Source of the DNA: UBA2979 sp963694535 | GTDB taxonomy: Bacteria; Chloroflexota; Dehalococcoidia; UBA2979 | Assembly: GCA_963694535.1 (NCBI GenBank) | Contig: CAVODE010000004.1 | Span: 1-48,484 of the forward strand | Direction: 5' to 3' | Length of the DNA stretch: 48,484 nt | Shown here: in pieces, positions 25,768 through 35,734 of the stretch | How positions within the stretch are numbered: the stretch's first letter is position 1 | Layout of the letters: each line of letters starts with the position of its first letter | Notes under the pieces: generated by a model | What the model was told of the DNA's origin: nothing | The model's input: the letters and a program-made list of their open reading frames with translations, nothing else | Database searches by the model: none | Program-made: the position numbers and the translations under genes

Positions 25768-28305
25768 GTGGCTACGGATTTAGGTTGGTTATGGTCACTA
25801 CTTCGGCGCGAAGGACAAGCCGGAGCGACTAATTTAATTTCTGGCGGAATGGACGCAGCGATGCGTGCTGCCATACGTGGAGAATCGCGAAACTCCGTGG
25901 TCCGAAGAATTTATCGAAATCTTCCGGCTTCCGGTTATGCTGCACTTGGTCTAGATGATCGGAAACTCTGGCTACAAAGAGCGCTAGCCACGATTGAGAT
26001 TGAGCAGTCTTCTGAAAATACGAGAACGACTCCCTTATCTAGGTCCGATAAAAAAAAGGAAACCACATCTTCTGGGCCAAAAAAAACTTCAGTGGTACGG
26101 GTGAGGAAAAATCAAATCGCCCCAGGAGAACTCGGACTTGATGCTCCTCTCAGTGATGCGGCATCGGGACTATCACTGAATGATCTGAAAAAATTGGGTG
26201 TGACTAAGGGTATCAACACAATTCGTGACGCTCTGTTCTATTTTCCCCGAACTCATAACGACTACTCATCAATTGTGCGAAAAGCGACTGACTTAATTCC
26301 GGATGAAATGCAGACGTTTAGGGGAATTGTAAGAAGAACATACGTTAGAAAAACTAAGAGAGGATTATTTTTTGCGGAAGCTGTATTGAATGATTTGGAA
26401 GGGAGACCAGTTAAAGCGATATGGTTTAATTTATTTCGAACACAAGGGCAAATAGCGCAGCGCTTACCTGTTGGAAGTGACATAGCTTTAGCAGGTAAGG
26501 CGAGGTTAAAGTCCAAGTCTTTTGAATTTCAGGCTCCAGAAATCGAGAGATTAGATTCGGATACTGATCAAGGCAAAGTAGCTGGACGGCATGCACCTGT
26601 TTATAGCCTGACAGAAGGCATATCCCAGCAGAAGCTACGATCTGCAGTTTCCCGTATCCTCGATAAATTTGCCAATCGTATTGAAGATCCGCTTCCTGAG
26701 GAAATCAGAGAAAGACGACAATTAGTCCCGCTTAGACAAGCTGTAGTTGATTGGCACTATCCGGCATCAGATGAGACAAGAGATGCGGCTCAACGGCGTA
26801 TTAGCTTCGATCAATTATTAATCAATCAATTGCAGGCCATTGGGAGGCGTCAAAATTGGATTCAAGGTCAGGCTCTGGAGCTAAGTGAAGAATCAGCGAC
26901 TAAAACTTTTATTGATTCTCTTCCATTTCCTTTGACAACCGCTCAAATACGGTCTTTGGCAGAGATTAGGGCAGACTTAACCAAGTCAGCACCCATGGCA
27001 CGACTTTTAGAAGGTGATGTCGGTTCTGGCAAAACGGTTGTTGCGCTGTCAGCGATGCTTTCTGCAATAGAGTCTGGGACGCAGGCAGTGTTAATGGCAC
27101 CGACTGAGGTTCTGGCGGAGCAGCATTATCGCACTATTTTAAAATTACTTGCTGATAAAGAGACAGGTTCGGAACTTCTTCAAGGAATGGTTGATACTCC
27201 CGGATTTGATAGACCACTTCGGGTCGTGCTCCTTACTGGCTCAACAAAAGGCAAGGATCGGACAGCGGCAATTGAATTATTAAAGCATGGTGGTGCTGAT
27301 ATTGCTGTGGGGACGCATGCCTTGATTCAGGATGGGGTGGACTATTTTAGACTTGGGTTGGCAGTTATAGATGAGCAGCATAGATTCGGAGTTATGCAGC
27401 GAGCTGCCTTGAGAAAGAAAGGTCAAGTCGTCGAGGCTGGCGGCACAACAACTCCGCACTTGTTGGTCATGTCCGCTACCCCAATACCACGAACTTTACG
27501 ATTAGCATCACGCGGTGATTTAGCATTTAGCAGACTTGATGAATTACCAGCTGGCCGCAGCCCCGTAGCTACAAAATTCGTTCAGGGATTAGGGCGTCTT
27601 GAAGCGTACGCACAGATACGCAAGGAAGTTAGTGAAGGCCGGCAAGCATTCATAATATGTTCGCTCGTCGAAGGATCGGACAACGTACAGGCCCGCGCGG
27701 CAACTGATGAATTCGAGCGGTTGCGAACCGAAGTATTCGCAGATATATCTGATTCAATTGCGTTGGTTCATGGACGGATGTCGTCTACAGAAAAAGAGGC
27801 AAAAATGCGATCATTTTCGGACGGAAAATCGTCGATTCTAGTTGCGACCTCGGTGGTTGAAGTTGGCATCGATGTGCCTAATGCCACAGTGATGTTGATC
27901 GAAGATGCTGATCGTTTTGGCCTGTCTCAATTACACCAATTCCGTGGTCGCGTCGGCCGTGGTCTAGATGCAGCCTATTGTTACTTGGCCGCTGATGCTC
28001 CTACGGCAGATGCTGAGCAACGTTTGAATACTTTGGAAGCTAACACCGATGGTTTTAAGATTGCTGAGGCTGACCTAGAATTCCGAGGACCAGGTGAGCT
28101 ATTTGGGGTCGAGCAGAGTGGTGAGGGAGTCACAAATCTTTTTGCTGCGGCACTTCTCGATATTGAACTAATTTCTGCAGCTAAGGAAGAGGCAGAAATA
28201 TTGCTAGAAAAAGACCCGGGCTTGAAGGACACTCCACATAGGCTGCTGAGGTACCAAGTCCCCACAATTCAGGACGGAAATCTTGTTATAGGGGAAGTTC
28301 ACTAA
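25768..28305 (+). CDS. recG: ATP-dependent DNA helicase RecG
   Basis: RecG reverses stalled forks and branch-migrates recombination intermediates. At 845 residues it is somewhat longer than E. coli RecG (693), with an N-terminal extension of about 135 residues before the wedge (OB-like) domain. Helicase motifs are complete: Walker A LEGDVGSGKT, VIDEQHRFGV (DEQH), MSATPIPRTL, VATSVVEVGIDVPNA and LHQFRGRVGRG. The start is GTG 25768 behind GAGGGA. It is the third gene of the fakA-degV-recG run. Confidence 0.95.
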   Translation: MATDLGWLWSLLRREGQAGATNLISGGMDAAMRAAIRGESRNSVVRRIYRNLPASGYAALGLDDRKLWLQRALATIEIEQSSENTRTTPLSRSDKKKETTSSGPKKTSVVRVRKNQIAPGELGLDAPLSDAASGLSLNDLKKLGVTKGINTIRDALFYFPRTHNDYSSIVRKATDLIPDEMQTFRGIVRRTYVRKTKRGLFFAEAVLNDLEGRPVKAIWFNLFRTQGQIAQRLPVGSDIALAGKARLKSKSFEFQAPEIERLDSDTDQGKVAGRHAPVYSLTEGISQQKLRSAVSRILDKFANRIEDPLPEEIRERRQLVPLRQAVVDWHYPASDETRDAAQRRISFDQLLINQLQAIGRRQNWIQGQALELSEESATKTFIDSLPFPLTTAQIRSLAEIRADLTKSAPMARLLEGDVGSGKTVVALSAMLSAIESGTQAVLMAPTEVLAEQHYRTILKLLADKETGSELLQGMVDTPGFDRPLRVVLLTGSTKGKDRTAAIELLKHGGADIAVGTHALIQDGVDYFRLGLAVIDEQHRFGVMQRAALRKKGQVVEAGGTTTPHLLVMSATPIPRTLRLASRGDLAFSRLDELPAGRSPVATKFVQGLGRLEAYAQIRKEVSEGRQAFIICSLVEGSDNVQARAATDEFERLRTEVFADISDSIALVHGRMSSTEKEAKMRSFSDGKSSILVATSVVEVGIDVPNATVMLIEDADRFGLSQLHQFRGRVGRGLDAAYCYLAADAPTADAEQRLNTLEANTDGFKIAEADLEFRGPGELFGVEQSGEGVTNLFAAALLDIELISAAKEEAEILLEKDPGLKDTPHRLLRYQVPTIQDGNLVIGEVH

Positions 28306-28324
28306 ATAGGTTGCGTTATCCCGG

Positions 28325-29527
28325 CTACTCAAACTCCTTTAGGACAGTTTCAAGTATCTCAAAAGCATCATCTAACTCGTTCTCAGTTATCACCAGCGGT
28401 GGCATTAAACGAATAGCGTTCGGGCGAACAGGATTGGCAAGGAGCCCGGCAGTAATGCATTTACCCACTACGTCAGGAGCGATGTCATCTCTCAAGATAA
28501 TTGCCTTCAGAAGTCCTTTTCCTCTTTGTCCGACTATTAGATTTGAACGATCCTCAAGTTGTTTGATTTTATTTTCGAGGTAGGCGGCACGTTGGTTTAC
28601 TGTTTCTAGTACCCCTTGATTTAGTATTTGATCCACTACATATTCAGATGCGGCACAAGCCAAGACATTCCCACCGAAAGTTGAGCCATGATCACCTGGT
28701 TGAAAGACCGCAGCCTTCTCGTTTGCCAATACTGCGCCAATGGGGACTCCGCCCCCTAATCCTTTAGCAAGAGTCATAATATCCGGCATAATTCCGTAAT
28801 GCTGAAAGGCAAACATTTTTCCGGTACGACCGCAGCCTGTTTGTACTTCATCAAGAATAAGTAGAATTCCTTCGGCATCACATAAATCACGGACTTGCTT
28901 GAGATAGGAAGGGTCCGGCTCATTAACACCACCCTCTCCTTGAATAGGTTCAAGCAATATTGCCGCTGTTTCAGCATTAACCTTTTGTTTCAGAGCATTA
29001 AAGTCATTGAACGGAACAAACTCGAATCCAGGTGTCGTTGGTCCGAACGGTTCTCTATAGGCTGGAGTTCCCGTAGCTGCGACAGTGGTCATTGTCCGCC
29101 CATGGAAACTGTTGTCGGTCGAGATTATGTTAAAAGCTCCGTCTCTATTCTGGATTCCCCATTTTCGAGCAAGTTTAATCGCGCCCTCATTTGCTTCAGC
29201 ACCTGAATTCACAAAAAATAATTTGTCGAGGCCACTGGAGCTTATTAGCATTTCGCCCAAGTTAATTTGCGGCTCAGAGTAATAGAGATTAGAAACGTGG
29301 ATTAATTTTTTGGCCTGTTCAGCTATTACCTCTGCGAGACCGGCATGACCGTGCCCCAGAGCGTCTACTGCGATCCCTGCCACACAGTCCACATAGGATT
29401 TTCCGTCACTATCTTCAACTCGAGATCCTTTTCCCCTGACTAACGTCATAGGAGCTCGCCTGAACATATTCATGTGAATTTTTGCTTCACGTTCTGGAAT
29501 AGATAACATCATAATCCTTTCAGTCAT
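28325..29527 (-). CDS. argD: Acetylornithine aminotransferase
   Basis: A class-III PLP aminotransferase of about 400 residues that makes N-acetylornithine in arginine synthesis; it may also act as succinyldiaminopimelate aminotransferase. Seen are FVNSGAEANEGAIKLARKWG, SFHGRTMTTVA, LILDEVQTGCGRTGKMFAFQ, and the PLP lysine in LAKGLGGGVPIGA. ATG 29527 and an internal ATG preceded by AAAGGA are both possible. It is the last gene of a minus-strand run with argJ and argB, separated from them by a UPF0182 gene. Confidence 0.92.
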   Translation of the reverse strand: MTERIMMLSIPEREAKIHMNMFRRAPMTLVRGKGSRVEDSDGKSYVDCVAGIAVDALGHGHAGLAEVIAEQAKKLIHVSNLYYSEPQINLGEMLISSSGLDKLFFVNSGAEANEGAIKLARKWGIQNRDGAFNIISTDNSFHGRTMTTVAATGTPAYREPFGPTTPGFEFVPFNDFNALKQKVNAETAAILLEPIQGEGGVNEPDPSYLKQVRDLCDAEGILLILDEVQTGCGRTGKMFAFQHYGIMPDIMTLAKGLGGGVPIGAVLANEKAAVFQPGDHGSTFGGNVLACAASEYVVDQILNQGVLETVNQRAAYLENKIKQLEDRSNLIVGQRGKGLLKAIILRDDIAPDVVGKCITAGLLANPVRPNAIRLMPPLVITENELDDAFEILETVLKEFE

Positions 29528-29544
29528 CGGCAGAAATATTGTAG

Positions 29545-32370
29545 CTACTCGGTGGAACCTTCGAGCGCTTTCTGCAATGCGTCAATAAGTCCTCGTAGTT
29601 TATCTATTTCCTGTTCAAGCTGCTGAGCAGAGTTCTCAGCCTCACTTATTAGGTCAGATAGGTCAGTCGAACTTTGTGTAGCCGAAGAATCAGACGAGCT
29701 ATCCTTACTGGTCTCAGAAGTTGCCCCAGTTTGGAGCAGTTTTCCATCCAGTGAAGATCTACGTTTGCCCAATAGAACTTCAATAGCCTGCGGGAGTGTT
29801 TTCTCCATGACAATTTGATTTCCGTTGGCAGCTACGACTCTCTGTAATTGGGGTAGGCGCGAAGCTTCAGCTTGTAGGTAGATAGGTTCTACGAAAATAA
29901 ATGAAGAGCCAATCGGAATCATTAGAAGGTTTCCTCGGATAACTTCTGAGCCGGCTTGGTCCCAAAGGGTTAGCTGTTGCGCAATTACAGGATCCTGGTC
30001 GATGAGCGACTCTATTTGACCGGGCCCTAGGACGTTTGAGTCAGTCGGGAATCGGTACGAAACGAGCTCCCCGTAATGTTCGCCGTCTGACCTGCCGGCG
30101 AGCCACGCAATGGTGTTACGCCTATTCAATGGTGTGAATGGGGTCATTAACACAAATTCCAGATCTTCTTGGGCGACAACTCCGACTTTTTCCTCTTCCG
30201 GAAGAGTCATGACAACAAAGTAGGGTTCAACTGGTTGTTCAGTGCGATGAAATCGTTCAGTTGGAATATTCCATAAATCCTCTGAAAGGAAAAATACAGT
30301 GGGATCTGTTATGTGGTATTTCAAATAGAGATCTCGCTGTAGGCGAAATAAATCCGGTGGGTAGCGCAAGTGATTTGTTATGTCAGATGGCATTTGATCT
30401 TTAGAAGTGAAGAGATCAGGGAAAATTTTTGCCCAGGTATTCACTACGGGATCGATCTCATCTATTAAGTAAAGAATCACATCACCTGTTTGTGCATCAA
30501 CCGTGATGACTACTGAATTCCGAATATAGTTAATGCTTCCTCGAGGCTGGCTATAGGGTAAATTGTTGGCAGTGGTAAATCCAGGGATTATCCAGAGTAA
30601 CTCACTGTCAATATTTACTAAATAAGGGTCGCTATCTAACGAAATAAATGGCGCAATCGATGTAATACGTTCTTTAATATTACGTTTCATGAGAAGTCTT
30701 GAATCTGAAGTGATTTGACTTGAAATCATTAGATTCCAATCAGATAACTCCCAGGATAGTGCTATACGCTTAGCCAAAGAATTAAGACTAATTCCTCGAT
30801 CTTCGGCATATTTCGTGGTTACGTTTCCTTCTCCCTCAGGGTAATCGAACTCCGGCTCATTACTATTTCCGACAATAGGGTGATTAGTAAGTTCTCCGAA
30901 ATATATACGAGCTCCCGTTTCACTTAATGGCAAAACATCGGACACAGGTGGGATGTCGCTTGTCCACAAAACTGGCAGGCCTTCGTCGACCTCTATCTCA
31001 TTAACAGGTGAAATAACGGCACCATATCCGTGAGTGTACTGAAGTCGTTCTCGTGTCCAGTTACTGTCAGGCGCTCGCATAATATCGAGTTCGCGCGCGC
31101 TGATCATTACCTGCCTTACCTCGCCATCAATTTGATATCTATCTACGTCCACGTCCTTGAAGAGATAGAGTTGCCTAATTCCCTGTATCTGATTAAAAGT
31201 GTCACGTACTGGTATTGGATCAAGCACGCGTACATTTTTTAGAGTTTTCGGGTTTGCCGCGAATTCGGCAGGAGTTACACGTTCGTTAGCAGGATACTGT
31301 CGCTGTTCAATCTTATCTAAGCCATATGCAAAACGTGTAGCTTCGATATTACGCTCGATATAAGCTTCTTCCTTTTCACGCTCATTTGGGTTTACTTGAA
31401 GATTCTGAATACTGGCTGGATAAAGAGCACCGCCCACAAAGCCTGCCGCGATCCAAAGCCCAATCACGAAGAAAGGTAGCTTGAATCCTTTATCTGTAAG
31501 AAATGAATTTGCAATCGTTGCTGCTCCAGCAAAGATGCCTAGAATCATAATCACCCACATGGCCGGGAGCCGCGCAGTAACGTCGGTGTACGTCGCTCCG
31601 TAAACAATTCCTCCGGGTCTGTTTACTAAATCAAAGATATCAAAGTAAGTCCTTGAAGCCATTAATATGATCAATAGACCCACTATTGTGGAGGCATGAA
31701 TTCGGAGGCCACGTGGCAGTGAAGATGTTATTTGCTCAAGTGATCTGCCAAAAAGAGTCAGTCCATATATTCCGCCAGCCACTATTCCACTGATTATTAC
31801 GAGCCAGGTGATCCAGCCTTGAATAAATCGGAAGAAGGGTAGGTCAAATATATAGAACGAGAGATCTTTTCCGTGCTGAGCGTCTTCCATGTTGAAAGGC
31901 ATGCCATTGTACCAAAGCAGTATTACTTCCCACGATGATGAGAGCGCCACACCGAAGAGAATTGCGAGAAATATAGTTATGCCAGCAACTAGTACCGTCA
32001 ATATTTTCTTCAGTGAGGCTGGGTTTAACTCGCCTTCGAGTAGATCGATGTTGACCGGAGGTGCGAATCGTTCAGCAAGCTTGGCGCTTAAAGCGATTAT
32101 GCTACCAGCCGTAATGAATCCAATCGCAAACAAAATCAACTTGGTTGCAATTACCGTGCTGTACACGCCTCGAAAGCCCACCGAGTCAAACCAAAGAATA
32201 TTTGCATAAATTGTTTTACCAGTGCTTAAGCCTATGAATAAAAGAATTATCGCACCAGCGAACACAAACCACTTCACCGGGACTCCGCTCGAGCCTGAAT
32301 TATTGCCAAACTTGAATATGTCTGGAGGAGGACCTAAATCACCGTCTTTTTTATCATCAAAAAATGTCAT
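29545..32370 (-). CDS. UPF0182 family large membrane protein
   Basis: A 941-residue protein of the UPF0182 (COG1615) family, whose function is unknown. The N-terminal ~320 residues hold about seven membrane helices; the remainder is a large, probably extracytoplasmic domain with family segments such as NLPYSQPRGSINYIRNSV and a C-terminal Ser/Thr/Asp-rich linker plus a coiled-coil-like end (AENSAQQLEQEIDKLRGLI). ATG 32370 has an excellent ribosome site, GAGGGAG. It lies between argB (69-bp gap) and argD (17-bp gap). The family call is secure; a link to arginine is not established. Confidence 0.9.
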   Translation of the reverse strand: MTFFDDKKDGDLGPPPDIFKFGNNSGSSGVPVKWFVFAGAIILLFIGLSTGKTIYANILWFDSVGFRGVYSTVIATKLILFAIGFITAGSIIALSAKLAERFAPPVNIDLLEGELNPASLKKILTVLVAGITIFLAILFGVALSSSWEVILLWYNGMPFNMEDAQHGKDLSFYIFDLPFFRFIQGWITWLVIISGIVAGGIYGLTLFGRSLEQITSSLPRGLRIHASTIVGLLIILMASRTYFDIFDLVNRPGGIVYGATYTDVTARLPAMWVIMILGIFAGAATIANSFLTDKGFKLPFFVIGLWIAAGFVGGALYPASIQNLQVNPNEREKEEAYIERNIEATRFAYGLDKIEQRQYPANERVTPAEFAANPKTLKNVRVLDPIPVRDTFNQIQGIRQLYLFKDVDVDRYQIDGEVRQVMISARELDIMRAPDSNWTRERLQYTHGYGAVISPVNEIEVDEGLPVLWTSDIPPVSDVLPLSETGARIYFGELTNHPIVGNSNEPEFDYPEGEGNVTTKYAEDRGISLNSLAKRIALSWELSDWNLMISSQITSDSRLLMKRNIKERITSIAPFISLDSDPYLVNIDSELLWIIPGFTTANNLPYSQPRGSINYIRNSVVITVDAQTGDVILYLIDEIDPVVNTWAKIFPDLFTSKDQMPSDITNHLRYPPDLFRLQRDLYLKYHITDPTVFFLSEDLWNIPTERFHRTEQPVEPYFVVMTLPEEEKVGVVAQEDLEFVLMTPFTPLNRRNTIAWLAGRSDGEHYGELVSYRFPTDSNVLGPGQIESLIDQDPVIAQQLTLWDQAGSEVIRGNLLMIPIGSSFIFVEPIYLQAEASRLPQLQRVVAANGNQIVMEKTLPQAIEVLLGKRRSSLDGKLLQTGATSETSKDSSSDSSATQSSTDLSDLISEAENSAQQLEQEIDKLRGLIDALQKALEGSTE

Positions 32371-32439
32371 ACCGCTCCCTCAGCCTACCAGGCTTTTTAT
32401 ATTTCTAATTCACGTAATAAGACTCATTTTTTTATATGG

Positions 32440-33225
32440 TCAAGAGCGTCCGTTCCATCTAACTTTGGTTCCGTTACTCTGCGACTCCATTGATAATAGA
32501 GCACTCTGCTTTGTTCCGTTGATAATTCGCGCGTCGATCCCCATTTCAGCAGCTCTGAGACACGCATCAGTCTTTGGTATCATTCCACCAGTGAGAGTTC
32601 CGTTACGTGTGAGCTCTTTGATTAAGTCGTTATCCGCCACCTGTAATGTCTGACCAGTTTCATCTTGCAGGCCATCTACATCGGTCATGAATATCAGTTC
32701 ATCCGCATTAATTTCACGAGCAATTTCACCGGCGGCTGCGTCAGCATTTATATTTAATACTTGTGCAGGAGGCTGAACGCCGACAGGCGCAATAACAGGA
32801 ATATATCGTTCACTTAGTAGATGGGTCAGAATATTCGTACGAACCTGAGTAATTGTTCCAACCAATCCTAATTTTGAGCTAGTTTGACGCGCAACAATAA
32901 GTTGGTCATCGATACCGCTTAACCCGATCGCTCTACCGCCAAGGCTATTCACTTCGGAAACCAATGACGTATTTACAATCCCTCGGAGTACACTGATGAC
33001 TACATCAAGCGCAGGCTCCGAAGTCACTCGTAAACCATCGAGGAATTTGGTTTCTATGTTTAGTTGATCTAGCCATTGAGATATCAGGGCACCACCACCA
33101 TGAACAATTATGTATAGTCGATCTTTACCATGTTGCGCTACGATGTCGCGCAGTGACGTATCGCTCGACCCAAGCGTAGAGCCTCCGATTTTAATAACGC
33201 TAATCGGGATGTTTTTTTGATTCAC
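32440..33225 (-). CDS. argB: Acetylglutamate kinase
   Basis: Phosphorylates N-acetylglutamate in the second step of arginine synthesis. The 261-residue protein has the amino-acid-kinase motifs IKIGGSTLGS, VHGGGALISQWL and ADAAAGEIAREINADELIFMTDV. The length matches the short, E. coli-like ArgB class, and the N-terminal extension of arginine-inhibited ArgB is absent, so feedback inhibition may be weak. The start is GTG 33225 with GGAG 8 nt upstream. It lies 21 bp after argJ. Confidence 0.93.
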   Translation of the reverse strand: MNQKNIPISVIKIGGSTLGSSDTSLRDIVAQHGKDRLYIIVHGGGALISQWLDQLNIETKFLDGLRVTSEPALDVVISVLRGIVNTSLVSEVNSLGGRAIGLSGIDDQLIVARQTSSKLGLVGTITQVRTNILTHLLSERYIPVIAPVGVQPPAQVLNINADAAAGEIAREINADELIFMTDVDGLQDETGQTLQVADNDLIKELTRNGTLTGGMIPKTDACLRAAEMGIDARIINGTKQSALLSMESQSNGTKVRWNGRS

Positions 33226-33246
33226 TAAAAGTTCTCCGTCAGACCG

Positions 33247-34494
33247 TTAGGTAGTGTAATCAGCATTGATTGTCACGTATTCTTTTGTGAGGTTACAGCC
33301 CCAAGCAGTTGCCTCAAACATTCCCTTTCCAAGAGATATCTCTATTTTCAGTTCTTCAGTATCCATCTGCACCGATAATTGATCCAAGTCGACATCCATG
33401 GGAGACCCGTGTTTAAAAACTCCTGTACCTGCAATTTCTACGTATAGCAAATCAGGATCAACGTCAGCACCCGAGCGTCCGGCGGCCATTAGGATGCGAC
33501 CCCAATTCGGATCTTTACCCGTCACCATGGTTTTTATTAGCGGCGATGAGACGATGGTTTTTGCAACGAGCTTCGCGTCGTTTTCCGTAGCTGCCTCTTT
33601 CGTAACAACTTCAATCAAAGACGTGGCTCCTTCGCCGTCAAAAGCTATATTTCTAACGAGCTCACGGCACACCTGAAAAATTGCTTGCGACAATAACTCG
33701 GCTGCAGGGTGTTCGTTACTTGTGATTTGTTCTCCAGTTTTATTTGCTGCAAAAAGTAAAACTGTATCGCTGGTTGAAGTATCCATATCAATATCAAGCA
33801 TATTGAAGGTACAATCGACGTTTTTGGTAAGCGTGCTTTGTAGCCAGTCGGGATCAACCGAGGCATTTGTCGTAATAAACGCCAGCATGGTTGCCATATT
33901 AGGATGTATCATCCCAGATCCTTTGGCACATCCACCGACCACGTACTCAATATCTTCAACGATGAATTTGATTGCGCATTGTTTAGTGGTGGTATCGGTG
34001 GTCATAATTGATCGAGCAAAATCACCTCCTCCGTCCTGACGCATGTCAATCGATTCGATAGCTGCCTTGAGCTTTTTCATGGGTAATGTTCTGCCGATTA
34101 CTCCGGTCGACGCGTTCAAAATAAGGTCTGGACCCGTTTCAAGGACAGCTGATGCCAGTGCCGCCATTTCATTCGAGTCAATTTTGCCTTGTTCACCAGT
34201 CATGGTGTTTGCATTCCCCGAATTAACTACAACACCCCTGAACGAATTTCCTTTTCCAAGTAATTCTCTGCTTCGTTGAACTGTCCATCCGGTGACAGAG
34301 CTTTTAGTGAACATACCCACCGCAGTGCAATTTTCGGTTCCGGCCAAGATACCGACATCAAATCGTGGCTCGTCACCGTAATTTTTGATTTCGCCATAAC
34401 TTGCGCCAGCCAAAAAGCCGGGCGCAGATGTTACCCCGCCGTCGACTAGCCAGCTCAGGCTATTTTGACTTTGATTTGCCGAATCGTGGTCCAT
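33247..34494 (-). CDS. argJ: Bifunctional glutamate N-acetyltransferase / ornithine acetyltransferase
   Basis: ArgJ recycles the acetyl group between acetylornithine and glutamate. The 415-residue precursor self-cleaves before the Thr of the ATML motif; HPNMATMLAFITTNASV is present with KGSGMIHPNM just before it. Other signatures are VVVNSGNANTMTG and GKDPNWGRILMAAGRSG. ATG 34494 follows AGAGGA. It is the first gene of the minus-strand arg run (argJ-argB-UPF0182-argD). argC is not in the window. Confidence 0.95.
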   Translation of the reverse strand: MDHDSANQSQNSLSWLVDGGVTSAPGFLAGASYGEIKNYGDEPRFDVGILAGTENCTAVGMFTKSSVTGWTVQRSRELLGKGNSFRGVVVNSGNANTMTGEQGKIDSNEMAALASAVLETGPDLILNASTGVIGRTLPMKKLKAAIESIDMRQDGGGDFARSIMTTDTTTKQCAIKFIVEDIEYVVGGCAKGSGMIHPNMATMLAFITTNASVDPDWLQSTLTKNVDCTFNMLDIDMDTSTSDTVLLFAANKTGEQITSNEHPAAELLSQAIFQVCRELVRNIAFDGEGATSLIEVVTKEAATENDAKLVAKTIVSSPLIKTMVTGKDPNWGRILMAAGRSGADVDPDLLYVEIAGTGVFKHGSPMDVDLDQLSVQMDTEELKIEISLGKGMFEATAWGCNLTKEYVTINADYTT

Positions 34495-34544
34495 CTAATC
34501 CTCTATCTATCCATTATCTTGTCGAGTTGATTATTATAACTGCT

Positions 34545-35084
34545 ATGGATCATGTAATCAGACCAGTCAAACGCTCGGATTTAGATGCTATAAATAGGAT
34601 TTACAATCGAGAAATTCGCGAAGGGACTGCCACATGGCACACGGACGAATGGTCTGCGCCAGAGAGACTTGACTGGTTCTTATCACACACGGAGAGTGAT
34701 GCACAGCCGATTTTTGTGTGTGTGCAGAAAGAAGATACGATGGAGGAGAGATTACTTGGATTTTCGTACTTAACGAATTATCGCGGATCTCGTGGAGGTT
34801 TCAAGTATACGCGTGAGAGCACCGTATATGTAGACCCAGAGTATCAGCGAAAAGGGGTAGGTAAACAACTTCTCACTCACTCAATTAAAGCGGCCAGATG
34901 CTTGAAGCTTCACGTATTGATTGCTTGGATAGACTCGTCTAATATCGGTTCAATTTTGCTTCATGAAAGCCTTAATTTTGAGCGGATTGGACTTGAACCA
35001 GAGACTGGGTATAAATTTGGAGAATGGAGATCTAATACGGAGATGAGTTTATTGTTAGATTTTGAGACTCATGACAAGTCGTAA
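34545..35084 (+). CDS. GNAT N-acetyltransferase, phosphinothricin-acetyltransferase-like
   Basis: A 179-residue GNAT enzyme. The start IRPVKRSDLDAINRIYN, the motif FKYTRESTVYVDPEYQRKGVG with the acetyl-CoA loop (QRKGVGKQLL), and the end RIGLEPETGYKFGEWRS match the Pat/MddA group, which acetylates phosphinothricin or related amino acids such as methionine sulfoximine. The true substrate is unknown. The frame is open far upstream into argJ on the other strand, but ATG 34545 gives the family start. There is no Shine-Dalgarno; TATTAT lies exactly 7 nt upstream, a leaderless-type arrangement. Confidence 0.87.
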   Translation: MDHVIRPVKRSDLDAINRIYNREIREGTATWHTDEWSAPERLDWFLSHTESDAQPIFVCVQKEDTMEERLLGFSYLTNYRGSRGGFKYTRESTVYVDPEYQRKGVGKQLLTHSIKAARCLKLHVLIAWIDSSNIGSILLHESLNFERIGLEPETGYKFGEWRSNTEMSLLLDFETHDKS

Positions 35085-35727
35085 GGAATCAGATCACTTG
35101 GATAAATCATCTGCCAATTCTGTGGCTGGGCCAATAGATCTATCTAAGCTTCCATTGTCACAACTTTTAAAACTAGACAAGACTGTGATATTTTCAGTTT
35201 TGCCGATTCCTTTTATTTCCATTGCTCTTGAGAGAGACGAGAGACTCGGGATATTAGTTGCAGCCATCGCAGGCTTATACGTACTTTTTCTAACTCGCAA
35301 ACGAACTCGATTACGTTGGCTATTATTGCTTTTCGGGACACTTTTCTTCGGTGGAGCGATATTGGGACTGATTACAGGAAGCGCACGCATTTTTTTTGCA
35401 ACAGATCCGATTGAAGATTTCGTGACTTCGGCTTTTATGTTTGGATCAATTTTTGCTAATCGGCCATTGGCCGGTCTGTTGATGGAAGAGATGTTTCCAG
35501 CTGTTCGAGGGAACATCCAATCAGAGACTAAATTTCTTAAGCAAGTGACGGCGGTAATAGGTTGTGTCAATTTATCTACCGGTATTATCCGAACAGCGTT
35601 ACTTTTCAGCTCTATCCCAGTGGAGTATTTCGTACTGATTTCACGTCCTCTAGCTTTTGCTGGATCTGGGGTCACTGTGTTGTTAGGGCTTTGGCTGCTC
35701 CGTAAAAGACGGATGCAAGGGCAGTAG
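35071..35727 (+). CDS. Multi-helix membrane protein, VC0807-like, function unknown
   Basis: About 218 residues with a polar N-terminal tail of ~40 residues and five or so membrane helices. The central segment ATDPIEDFVTSAFMFGSIFANRP resembles the VC0807 family, which is uncharacterised. ATG 35071 overlaps the GNAT stop by 14 bases, so translation is coupled; a TTG at 35062 is an alternative. It converges with nth. Confidence 0.65.
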   Translation: MTSRKESDHLDKSSANSVAGPIDLSKLPLSQLLKLDKTVIFSVLPIPFISIALERDERLGILVAAIAGLYVLFLTRKRTRLRWLLLLFGTLFFGGAILGLITGSARIFFATDPIEDFVTSAFMFGSIFANRPLAGLLMEEMFPAVRGNIQSETKFLKQVTAVIGCVNLSTGIIRTALLFSSIPVEYFVLISRPLAFAGSGVTVLLGLWLLRKRRMQGQ

Positions 35728-35734
35728 TACTCGG

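Noticed and set aside
32382..32400. AGCCT-ACC-AGGCT followed by TTTTTAT as a plus-strand terminator
   Set aside because: No plus-strand gene ends nearby. In the minus-strand mRNA the same hairpin lacks a U-tract; it only sits upstream of the UPF0182 ribosome site.
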